Origin: Burkholderia guangdongensis
Lineage (GTDB): Bacteria > Pseudomonadota > Gammaproteobacteria > Burkholderiales > Burkholderiaceae
Assembly (NCBI RefSeq): GCF_013403875.1
Contig: NZ_JACBNX010000016.1
Span: forward strand, 124,001 to 188,000
DNA: 64,000 bases
Reading direction: 5' to 3'
Shown: positions 57,692 through 64,000 of the stretch, one piece after another
Layout of the letters: each line of letters opens with the position of its first letter
Position numbering within the stretch: the first letter of the stretch is position 1
Position numbers and translations under genes: made by a program
Notes under the pieces: generated by a model
The model's database searches: none
Told to the model about the DNA's origin: nothing
The model's input: only the letters and a program-made list of their open reading frames with translations

Positions 57692-58639
57692 ATGACGATT
57701 CTGGTAATTGCCGAACACGACAACGCGTCGATCAAGGCGGCGACGCTGAACACGGTGGCGGCGGCGGCATTGATCGCCACTTTCAGCAATGACGACATTC
57801 ACGTGCTGGTTGCGGGCCACAACGCGCAGGGCGCGGCGGACGCGGCGGCGAAGATCGCCGGTGTGTCGAAGGTGCTGCTGGCCGACGCGCTGCAACTGGC
57901 GGACGGTCTCGCGGAAAACGTCGAGGCGACCGCGCTGAACATCGCGAAGGACTACTCTCACATCCTGGCGCCGGCGACCGCGTACGGCAAGAACATCGCG
58001 CCGCGCATCGCAGCGAAGCTGGACGTCGCGCAGATCAGCGACATCACGGCGGTCGATAGCGCGGACACGTTCGAGCGCCCGATCTACGCGGGCAACGCGA
58101 TCGCGACGGTGCAATCGACGGATCCGATCAAGGTGATCACGGTGCGTTCGACGGGCTTCGATCCGGTGGCGGCGGCAGGCGGCAACGCGTCGATCGACAA
58201 GATCGAAGCGGCAGCGGACGCAGGCATCTCGCAATTCGTGAGCCGTGAAGTGACGAAGCTGGACCGTCCGGAACTGACGAGCGCGAAGATCATCGTATCG
58301 GGCGGCCGTGGCCTGGGCAACGGCGAGAACTACACGAAAGTGCTGGAGCCGCTGGCGGACAAGCTCGGCGCGGCGCTGGGCGCGTCGCGGGCGGCGGTCG
58401 ACGCGGGCTTCGTGCCGAACGACTATCAGGTCGGCCAGACCGGCAAGATCGTCGCGCCGCAGCTGTACATCGCGGTCGGCATCTCGGGCGCGATCCAGCA
58501 CCTGGCCGGCATGAAGGATTCGAAGGTGATCGTCGCGATCAACAAGGATCCCGAAGCGCCGATCTTCAGCGTGGCCGATTACGGCCTCGTCGGCGATCTG
58601 TTCACGGTCGTGCCGGAAATCGTCGGCGAGCTGGGCTAA
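57692..58639 (+). CDS. etfA: Electron transfer flavoprotein alpha subunit
   Basis: 315 residues. The FAD-binding C-terminal domain is clear: IVSGGRGLGNGENYTKVLEPLADKLGAALGASRAAVDAGFVPNDYQVGQTGKIVAPQLYIAVGISGAIQHLAGMKDSKVIVAINKDPEAPIFSVADYGLVGDL. The gene is 15 bp after etfB. No sigma-54 site is seen before the pair, in contrast with the flanking operons. Confidence 0.96.
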   Translation: MTILVIAEHDNASIKAATLNTVAAAALIATFSNDDIHVLVAGHNAQGAADAAAKIAGVSKVLLADALQLADGLAENVEATALNIAKDYSHILAPATAYGKNIAPRIAAKLDVAQISDITAVDSADTFERPIYAGNAIATVQSTDPIKVITVRSTGFDPVAAAGGNASIDKIEAAADAGISQFVSREVTKLDRPELTSAKIIVSGGRGLGNGENYTKVLEPLADKLGAALGASRAAVDAGFVPNDYQVGQTGKIVAPQLYIAVGISGAIQHLAGMKDSKVIVAINKDPEAPIFSVADYGLVGDLFTVVPEIVGELG

Positions 58640-58692
58640 AGCGCGCCATATCGTGGCAACGGTGGGGTGACGCAACGGGCGGGGGAGCTGCG

Positions 58693-58989
58693 ATGACTTT
58701 ACCGAAACGTTCTCTGCGGGCGGCAATCGGGAAATGGTTGGGTACCGACACTTCCGCGCATTTTCGTCTCGCCCGCGTCGGACGATCGGAGGAGGGCAGG
58801 TGGCGTTGCGTGCGCATCGATGTCGATTCCCCGTCTGGACTGCTGTCGATAATGTTCTTTCGCCACGACGATGGGTCGTGGCATGTTTTCCCTCCGAGCG
58901 GAAGACGGCCGGCGATCGGCGGATCGCGATACGTCGGTCAGTTTCCTTTTGACGGGCGTGAACAGATCAGGAATCTCGCGCGCCCATAG
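58693..58989 (+). CDS. Small hypothetical protein
   Basis: 98 residues (MTLPKRSLRAAIGKWLGTDTSAHFRLARVGRS...). It is basic and has an alternating hydrophobic pattern around WRCVRIDVDSPSGLLSIMFFRHDDGSWHVFPP that suggests a small beta-structure. GGGGGAG precedes the ATG. No family recognised. It lies 53 bp after etfA. Confidence 0.5.
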   Translation: MTLPKRSLRAAIGKWLGTDTSAHFRLARVGRSEEGRWRCVRIDVDSPSGLLSIMFFRHDDGSWHVFPPSGRRPAIGGSRYVGQFPFDGREQIRNLARP

Positions 58990-59052
58990 CGAACAGATTG
59001 CGCACGCAACTAAATTCCATCTGACTTGACGGCACGGAGCGCGCCCATAACG

Positions 59053-59071
59053 GTGTCCAACACGAAGACAG
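59053..59071. promoter_or_regulatory. Enhancer-like dyad GTGTC-N9-GACAG
   Basis: All eight core bases match; centred 112 bp before the -24 element of the paaH promoter. Confidence 0.6.
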
Positions 59072-59172
59072 GCGCCGTCCGTCAGATTCGGGGTTGGCGT
59101 TCGTGGCGACACGGCCGGCGCCACCCGCGACGAACGCCCGGATCGATTGCTCACTCGCAGCATTGATCGCAT

Positions 59173-59187
59173 TGGCACGGGCATTGC
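59173..59187 (+). promoter_or_regulatory. Sigma-54 promoter for paaH
   Basis: TGGCACGGGCATTGC with flanking T on both sides is a full consensus. The transcription start (~59199) lies after the TTG at 59147, which decides the start of the gene. Confidence 0.75.
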
Positions 59188-59245
59188 TGATAACGACGTA
59201 ACGTTTCTCGACGAAGTGAAGCGCAAATTGAATGGGAGATCGAGA

Positions 59246-60763
59246 TTGGGACAATCCTTGAAATGCGTCGGCGTGGTAGGTGCGGGCGCGATGGGGCGCG
59301 GTATCGCACAGGTTTGTGCAGTGGCCGGTTGCCACGTGAAATTGTTCGACGTGGTCGATGGCGCAGTGATGCGTGCCATTTCGGTCGTGCGTGATGATCT
59401 GATGCAGTCGGTGGCTAAAGGCCGGATCGAGCAGGGCGACGCCGACGCGGCGCTGCAGCGGATTGCCGCGGCCCACAGTTTGGCTCAAATGGACGAATGC
59501 GATCTGGTCGTGGAGGCGATCGTCGAGAATCTCGAGATCAAGCAGCGGCTGTTGCGAGATATCGAGTCGGTCGTGTCGCAGTCGTGCATTCTGGCCACCA
59601 ATACGTCGTCGCTGAGCGTGACGTCGATCGCATCTGGTTGCGCACAGCCGTCCCGTGTGGCCGGATGGCATTTCTTCAATCCCGTCACCCGGATGCGACT
59701 GGTCGAGGTCGTGCAGGCGCCTCGAACGGCATCGGAAACGACCGACGCCCTGGTCGACCTGTCGCGGCGCATCGGACATCGTCCGATCGTCGTGCCGGAT
59801 TCGCCGGGGTTCGTGGTCAACCATGCAGGCCGCGCGTTCGTCACGGAAGGGCTGAAACTGCTGGCGGAAAAAACCGCCGAGCACTCGGTGCTCGATGCGA
59901 TCCTGCGCCAGTGCGCAGGCTTTCGCATGGGGCCGTTCGAACTGCTGGATCTGACCGGACTCGACGTGTCGGTTCCGGTGATGGAATCGATCCATGCGCA
60001 GTACTACGGCGACGATCGTTACCGGCCGGTGATGCTTGCACGCACGCGCCTGCATGCCGGCCTGCTGGGCCGCAAGACGGGGCAGGGTTTTTACAGCTAC
60101 GACGGCAAGCAGAGCGCGGCGCAGTCACCGTCGGCGCAGGCCGCACCGGCGGCCGACGTTGCGGCGTGGTGGCCGACGGAAGGGGCGGCGGCGTTGCCGG
60201 AGCCCGTCGTGCGGCTGCTGTCGCAGGTCGTGCGTGTGACCGATATAGGCGACGCCGACGTGGTGTTCGTTGCACCGATCGACTCGGACCTGTCGAGCGC
60301 GGCTGCGAATCTGCAACTCGATCCGCGCAAGGTCGTCGGGATCGATCCCGTCTTTTGTGGGCTGTCGGGCGTCACGTTGATGACGTGCCCGGGCACGGCA
60401 AAGTCAACCGTTGACAGGGCACAGGCGATATTCGCCGCTCAGTCGATTCCCGCGTTCGTCATTTCGGACTCCCCCGGATTCGTCGCGCCACGTGTGGTCG
60501 CGTGCATCGTCAATCTCGCGTGTGAAATGGCCCAGCAGGGCATCGCGTCACCGGAGGACATCGACGTATCGGTGCGTCTCGGCCTCGGGTATCCGGTCGG
60601 TCCGTTCGAATGGGGCGATGCGCTCGGCGCGACACAGGTGCTCGACATCCTGCGAGGGCTTTACGAGACCTTCGGGGATCAGCGGTATCGACCGTCGCCG
60701 TGGCTCGTTCGACGTGCACGTCTTGGTTTGCCATTGACGTCGCCGGAGCGGGCCGCAGCCTGA
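59246..60763 (+). CDS. paaH: 3-hydroxyacyl-CoA dehydrogenase, double-domain (PaaH-like, 3-hydroxyadipyl-CoA)
   Basis: 505 residues from TTG 59246 (GGGAGA 6 bp upstream, after the sigma-54 start point). The NAD motif VGVVGAGAMGRGIAQVCAVAGCHV is followed by SNTSSLSVT-type TNTSSLSV, catalytic His in GWHFFNPVTRMRLVEVV and a first C-domain ending LGRKTGQGFYSYD. A second C-domain (VISDSPGFVAPRVVACIVNLACEMAQQGIASPEDIDVSVRLGLGYPVGPFEW) completes the PaaH arrangement. It oxidises 3-hydroxyadipyl-CoA or a similar dicarboxylic thioester, feeding the thiolase at 61082. Confidence 0.92.
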   Translation: MGQSLKCVGVVGAGAMGRGIAQVCAVAGCHVKLFDVVDGAVMRAISVVRDDLMQSVAKGRIEQGDADAALQRIAAAHSLAQMDECDLVVEAIVENLEIKQRLLRDIESVVSQSCILATNTSSLSVTSIASGCAQPSRVAGWHFFNPVTRMRLVEVVQAPRTASETTDALVDLSRRIGHRPIVVPDSPGFVVNHAGRAFVTEGLKLLAEKTAEHSVLDAILRQCAGFRMGPFELLDLTGLDVSVPVMESIHAQYYGDDRYRPVMLARTRLHAGLLGRKTGQGFYSYDGKQSAAQSPSAQAAPAADVAAWWPTEGAAALPEPVVRLLSQVVRVTDIGDADVVFVAPIDSDLSSAAANLQLDPRKVVGIDPVFCGLSGVTLMTCPGTAKSTVDRAQAIFAAQSIPAFVISDSPGFVAPRVVACIVNLACEMAQQGIASPEDIDVSVRLGLGYPVGPFEWGDALGATQVLDILRGLYETFGDQRYRPSPWLVRRARLGLPLTSPERAAA

Positions 60764-60856
60764 GGAAGGTCGACCGACATAAAGCGGGGGCTGTTCCGCG
60801 AACGATGCGCCGGACAACCGGGAATACAACAAGAGGAGACGATATCGATTCGGCAC

Positions 60857-60897
60857 ATGTCCGTCGAAAAGACATCGCATGTAGAGACCGCAGACAT
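60857..60897. promoter_or_regulatory. Tandem enhancer-like dyads ATGTC-N9-GACAT and ATGTA-N9-GACAT
   Basis: Sites at 60857-60875 (perfect core) and 60879-60897 (one mismatch), centres 22 bp apart, 161 and 139 bp upstream of the -24 element. Confidence 0.6.
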
Positions 60898-61025
60898 CGA
60901 TACATCGGTCGCGCGAACATGGCCATGTGGCACAGCGAGACGAACGGGTGTCGAGCGCGGTTAGAGGCCCGTCGCCGTGCCCCCAACGAACATGTCGGAC
61001 CGCTAATGCCGAGTCCTTGCGTGAT

Positions 61026-61040
61026 TGGCATGCTCATTGC
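61026..61040 (+). promoter_or_regulatory. Sigma-54 promoter for the 3-oxoadipyl-CoA thiolase gene
   Basis: TGGCATGCTCATTGC with flanking T and A; GG-N10-GC, 41 bp before the ATG. Confidence 0.72.
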
Positions 61041-61081
61041 AATAAGAGTGCGATTTCAACTTCTCGATACGACGTCACGTC

Positions 61082-62287
61082 ATGAGTACACAAGCCTTTA
61101 TCTGCGATGCAATCCGTACGCCGTTCGGCCGCTATGGCGGCGCGCTTTCTTCCGTGCGAGCCGATGATTTGGCCGCGATTCCGATCAAGGCGCTGATGGC
61201 GCGCAATCCGCACGTCGACTGGGAGGGGGTCAGCGACGTACTGTACGGCTGCGCGAATCAGGCCGGTGAGGACAACCGCAACGTCGCTCGAATGGCGAGC
61301 CTGCTCGCCGGACTGCCGCTCGGTGTGCCCGGTGCCACGATCAATCGCCTTTGCGGCTCCGGTCTGGATGCTGTGGGCAGTGCGGCCCGCGCGATCAAGT
61401 CGGGCGAAACCGGGCTGATGATCGCGGGTGGCGTGGAAAGCATGAGTCGCGCACCATTCGTCATGCCGAAGGCGGAGTCTGCCTTCGGCCGTGCGAACGC
61501 GGTTTACGACACGACGATCGGCTGGCGGTTCGTCAACAAGTTGATGAAGGAGCAGTACGGCGTCGACGCGATGCCCGAAACGGCGGAGAACGTCGCGGTC
61601 GACTACAGGATCGAGCGCGACGCGCAGGATCGGATGGCGCTGGCTTCACAGACGAAGGCGCTGGCCGCACAAAAGCGCGGATTCTTCGACAGCGAGATCA
61701 CCCCCGTCCACATCCCGCAGAAAAAGGGCGATCCGCTGATCGTGAAGCAGGACGAGCATCCGCGCGAGACGTCGCTTGAAGCACTCGCCAGGCTGAAAGG
61801 CGTCGTACGGCCCGACGGCAGCGTGACGGCGGGCAATGCGAGCGGCGTCAACGACGGCGCATGTGCGCTGCTGCTGGCCGACGAGCAGGCAATTGTGCGC
61901 AACCACCTCACGCCGCGTGCGCGGGTGGTGGCGATGGCGACCGCGGGCGTGCCGCCGCGCGTGATGGGTATCGGTCCGGCACCGGCGACGGAGAAAGTGC
62001 TGGCGCTGGCCGGATTGCGGCTCGATCAAATCGACGTGATCGAACTCAACGAGGCGTTCGCCGCACAGGGGCTGGCAGTGTTGCGCCTGCTCGGCCTGAA
62101 GGACGCCGATCCCCGAGTCAATCCCAACGGCGGGGCAATTGCGCTCGGTCATCCGCTCGGTGCGTCGGGTGCGCGTCTCGTGACGACGGCAATCAATCAA
62201 TTGCACGCCACGCATGGCCGCTACGCGCTGTGCACGATGTGTATCGGGGTCGGTCAAGGCATCGCCTTGATTCTGGAACGCATCTGA
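61082..62287 (+). CDS. pcaF: 3-oxoadipyl-CoA thiolase
   Basis: 401 residues. Nucleophile Cys91 in INRLCGSGLDAVGSAARAI, His in GGAIALGHPLGASGAR and second Cys in CTMCIGVGQG are all present. The N-terminus AFICDAIRTPFGRYGGALSSVRADDLAAIPIKAL and the RLCGSG(L/M)DAV motif are those of PcaF/PaaJ beta-ketoadipyl-CoA thiolases. It splits 3-oxoadipyl-CoA into succinyl-CoA and acetyl-CoA. With PaaH (318 bp upstream) and PcaIJ (20.5 kb) it forms the lower end of an adipyl or beta-ketoadipate route. Confidence 0.94.
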   Translation: MSTQAFICDAIRTPFGRYGGALSSVRADDLAAIPIKALMARNPHVDWEGVSDVLYGCANQAGEDNRNVARMASLLAGLPLGVPGATINRLCGSGLDAVGSAARAIKSGETGLMIAGGVESMSRAPFVMPKAESAFGRANAVYDTTIGWRFVNKLMKEQYGVDAMPETAENVAVDYRIERDAQDRMALASQTKALAAQKRGFFDSEITPVHIPQKKGDPLIVKQDEHPRETSLEALARLKGVVRPDGSVTAGNASGVNDGACALLLADEQAIVRNHLTPRARVVAMATAGVPPRVMGIGPAPATEKVLALAGLRLDQIDVIELNEAFAAQGLAVLRLLGLKDADPRVNPNGGAIALGHPLGASGARLVTTAINQLHATHGRYALCTMCIGVGQGIALILERI

Positions 62288-62476
62288 GCGCAATCGGACG
62301 TGCGCAACGGGCTCGCCGGAAACAGGCGAGGCGATAACGCGCGCACGACTGCGCGGAGCGCGAGCGGTATGTGTGCCGCCACGAACCGTGGCCTGATTGC
62401 CAGTGCGACATCGGGCGCCAGTCTGCGCATCTGCCGCGCGGCAATGGACAATCATTTTCGTCAAGGAGCAGAAGTC

Positions 62477-63637
62477 ATGCTGATAGGTGTGCCCGTTGAA
62501 ACGATACCGGGCGAAGCCCGTGTCGCCGTTACTCCGGAGACGGCCAGGAAACTGAAGGATCAGGGGCACACGGTGCGCGTGGCTTCGGGCGCCGGGCTGG
62601 GGGCGAGCTATACCGACGACGCTTATCGGGCCGTCGGTGCGGAGGTCGTCGATCAGGCGACTGCGCTTGGCTGCGAGCTCGTGTTGAAAGTCAGGCCGCC
62701 GCTCGAGAGCGAATTCGCCGCTTTCGGCCAGGGTGCGATGCTGGTCGGGATGCTCAATCCGTTCGAGGCAGCCGGTCTCGAACGGCTCGCCAAAGCCGGC
62801 ATCACCGCGTTCGCGCTCGAGGCCGCGCCGCGAACCACGCGCGCGCAGAGCATGGATGTGCTGTCGAGCCAGGCGAACATCGCGGGCTACAAGGCCGTCA
62901 TGATCGCCGCGGACCGATATCAGCGCATCTTCCCAATGCTGATGACGGCGGCGGGGACCGTGAAGGCGGCGCGCGTCGTGATTCTCGGCGTCGGGGTGGC
63001 CGGGTTGCAGGCCATCGCGACGGCCAAGCGTCTGGGAGCCGTCATCGAAGCGAGCGACGTGCGACCCAGTGTCAAGGAGCAGGTGGAGTCGCTGGGGGCG
63101 AAGTTCATCGACGTGCCCTACGAAACGGCGGAAGAAAAAGACGCAGCGGAGGGCGTCGGCGGATACGCGAGGCCGATGCCGGCTTCGTGGCTGCAACGTC
63201 AGCAGGTCGAGGTGGCCAAGCGTGTCGCGGCCGCCGATATCGTGATTACCACGGCGCTGATTCCGGGGCGGCCCGCACCGGTGCTGGTGACCGAGGCGAT
63301 GGTGCAATCGATGAAGCCGGGCTCCGTGATCGTGGATCTCGCCGCGGCCCAGGGCGGCAACTGCCCGTTGACCGAGCCGGGCAGCACTGTGCTCCGACAC
63401 GGAGTGACGATCGTCGGCGAAACGAACCTGCCCGCGCTGGTCGCCACCGATTCCAGCAACTTTTATGCGCGCAACGTACTCGATTTCCTGAAACTGATTC
63501 TGCCGAAGGAAGGCGGCGTGACGATCGATCTCGAGGATGACATCGTCGCCGGCTGCCTGGTCGCCCGGGACGGAATGGTGCTACGCGATCAACCTGCTCC
63601 CGTCCGGCCAACGGCGGAAGCTTCGACCACGAACTGA
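62477..63637 (+). CDS. pntAA: NAD(P) transhydrogenase alpha subunit, soluble NAD-binding part
   Basis: 386 residues starting MLIGVPVETIPGEARVAVTPETARKLKDQGH, the AlaDH/PNT N-domain, followed by NAD-binding VILGVGVAGLQAIATAKRLGAVIEASDVRPSVKEQVESLGAKF and ARPMPASWLQRQ. In Burkholderiales the alpha subunit is split, and the membrane part follows as pntAB. AAGGAG lies 10 bp before the ATG. The enzyme makes NADPH from NADH using the proton gradient, useful for the NADPH-dependent reductases of the island. No sigma-54 site is seen upstream. Confidence 0.95.
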   Translation: MLIGVPVETIPGEARVAVTPETARKLKDQGHTVRVASGAGLGASYTDDAYRAVGAEVVDQATALGCELVLKVRPPLESEFAAFGQGAMLVGMLNPFEAAGLERLAKAGITAFALEAAPRTTRAQSMDVLSSQANIAGYKAVMIAADRYQRIFPMLMTAAGTVKAARVVILGVGVAGLQAIATAKRLGAVIEASDVRPSVKEQVESLGAKFIDVPYETAEEKDAAEGVGGYARPMPASWLQRQQVEVAKRVAAADIVITTALIPGRPAPVLVTEAMVQSMKPGSVIVDLAAAQGGNCPLTEPGSTVLRHGVTIVGETNLPALVATDSSNFYARNVLDFLKLILPKEGGVTIDLEDDIVAGCLVARDGMVLRDQPAPVRPTAEASTTN

Positions 63638-63645
63638 GAATCGCC

Positions 63646-63963
63646 ATGGAAGCTGTCAGCCACATCATCACCAACCTGATCATCTTTGCACTTGCCATAT
63701 ACGTTGGCTATCACGTCGTCTGGAATGTGACGCCCGCACTGCATACGCCGTTGATGGCCGTGACCAACGCGATCTCGGCGATCGTCATCGTCGGCGCGAT
63801 GCTCGCGGCAGGACTGACATCGAGTGGTCTTGGCAGAACCGCGGGCGTGCTCGCGGTCGCGCTCGCAGCGGTCAACGTGTTTGGGGGCTTCCTCGTCACG
63901 CGGCGGATGCTGGAGATGTTCAGGAAAAAAGAAAGAAAGACGACCGAAAAGGCGGAGGCGTAA
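63646..63963 (+). CDS. pntAB: NAD(P) transhydrogenase alpha subunit, membrane part
   Basis: 105 residues with three hydrophobic helices (ITNLIIFALAIYVGYHVVW, NAISAIVIVGAMLAAGL, TAGVLAVALAAVNVFGGFLVTRRMLEMF), the standard membrane fragment of split alpha subunits. It is 8 bp after pntAA and 5 bp before pntB. Confidence 0.95.
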   Translation: MEAVSHIITNLIIFALAIYVGYHVVWNVTPALHTPLMAVTNAISAIVIVGAMLAAGLTSSGLGRTAGVLAVALAAVNVFGGFLVTRRMLEMFRKKERKTTEKAEA

Positions 63964-63968
63964 CGATC

Positions 63969-64000
63969 ATGAGCATGAATCTCGTTACCTTGTTGTATTT
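63969..64000 (+). CDS. pntB: NAD(P) transhydrogenase beta subunit, start only
   Basis: The last 32 bases read MSMNLVTLLY, the usual start of PntB, five bases after the pntAB stop. The gene continues beyond the window. Confidence 0.85.
   Translation, partial: MSMNLVTLLY

Larger units (their letters stand above)
60764..61081. other. Intergenic region with tandem enhancer-like dyads and a sigma-54 promoter
   Basis: 318 bp without a gene; the elements at 60857-60897 and 61026-61040 account for it. Confidence 0.6.

Noticed and set aside
55562..58726. A 1054-codon open frame on the minus strand
   Set aside because: It is antisense to the synthetase, etfB and etfA genes, is extremely rich in Arg/His/Asp and contains no domain. 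It is a GC-bias artefact.
1..64000. CRISPR arrays, insertion sequences, rRNA and riboswitches
   Set aside because: I looked for regularly spaced repeats, transposase motifs, rRNA blocks and known leader folds and found none.

Overview
The window is high-GC DNA whose gene content points to a Burkholderiales chromosome, most likely Burkholderia (Burkholderia-type malate synthase, Porin_4 porin, TctC/Bug and LysR paralogues, TctABC transporter). No rRNA, CRISPR array or intact mobile element is visible.

Region 1 (1-7.5 kb) is a mixed chromosomal stretch: the 3' end of malate synthase A, a lone fimbrial subunit, an orphan AbiEi-type antitoxin behind a large inverted-repeat operator, an intact tRNA-Leu(CAG), a DyP peroxidase, a cyclic-nucleotide-domain flavoprotein and a three-gene operon ending in a lytic transglycosylase. 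At 7.52-7.90 kb a second copy of the tRNA-Leu 3' end with its terminator is followed within 300 bp by a tRNA-Asp 3' fragment. This looks like the scarred edge of a genomic island.

Region 2 (8-18.8 kb) holds small redox enzymes under LysR regulators: two PptA-like tautomerases, a cupin, three aldo/keto reductases, an SDR, an MFS pump, a DUF2255 protein and a two-domain carboxymuconolactone decarboxylase (CMD) protein. Region 3 (18.8-24.3 kb) is a LysR-linked operon with a CMD protein, pcaI-pcaJ, an MmgE/PrpD protein and an SDR.

Region 4 (24.3-62.3 kb) is the remarkable part: a catabolic island for a carboxylic acid activated to a CoA thioester. It encodes uptake (tripartite tricarboxylate transporter, porin, MFS), activation (AMP-forming ligase, ADP-forming synthetase, CaiB transferase), an alpha-methylacyl-CoA racemase-like protein, two acyl-CoA dehydrogenases with an ETF, several crotonases including a BadI/MenB-type ring-cleavage candidate, a 2,4-dienoyl-CoA reductase, a MaoC-aldehyde dehydrogenase-DUF35-thiolase-like set matching aldolytic side-chain removal, and an ending at 3-hydroxyadipyl-CoA dehydrogenase and 3-oxoadipyl-CoA thiolase. 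Nearly every transcription unit is preceded by a GG-N10-GC sigma-54 promoter (about 15), and most of these intergenic regions also carry a shared dyad, GTGTC-N9-GACAC, placed like an enhancer site. I infer one dedicated sigma-54 regulon controlled by an enhancer-binding protein that is not in the window. The substrate is not proven; a branched alicyclic or isoprenoid acid fits the enzyme set best.

Region 5 (62.4-64 kb) begins the pntAA-pntAB-pntB proton-translocating transhydrogenase operon, cut by the window end.
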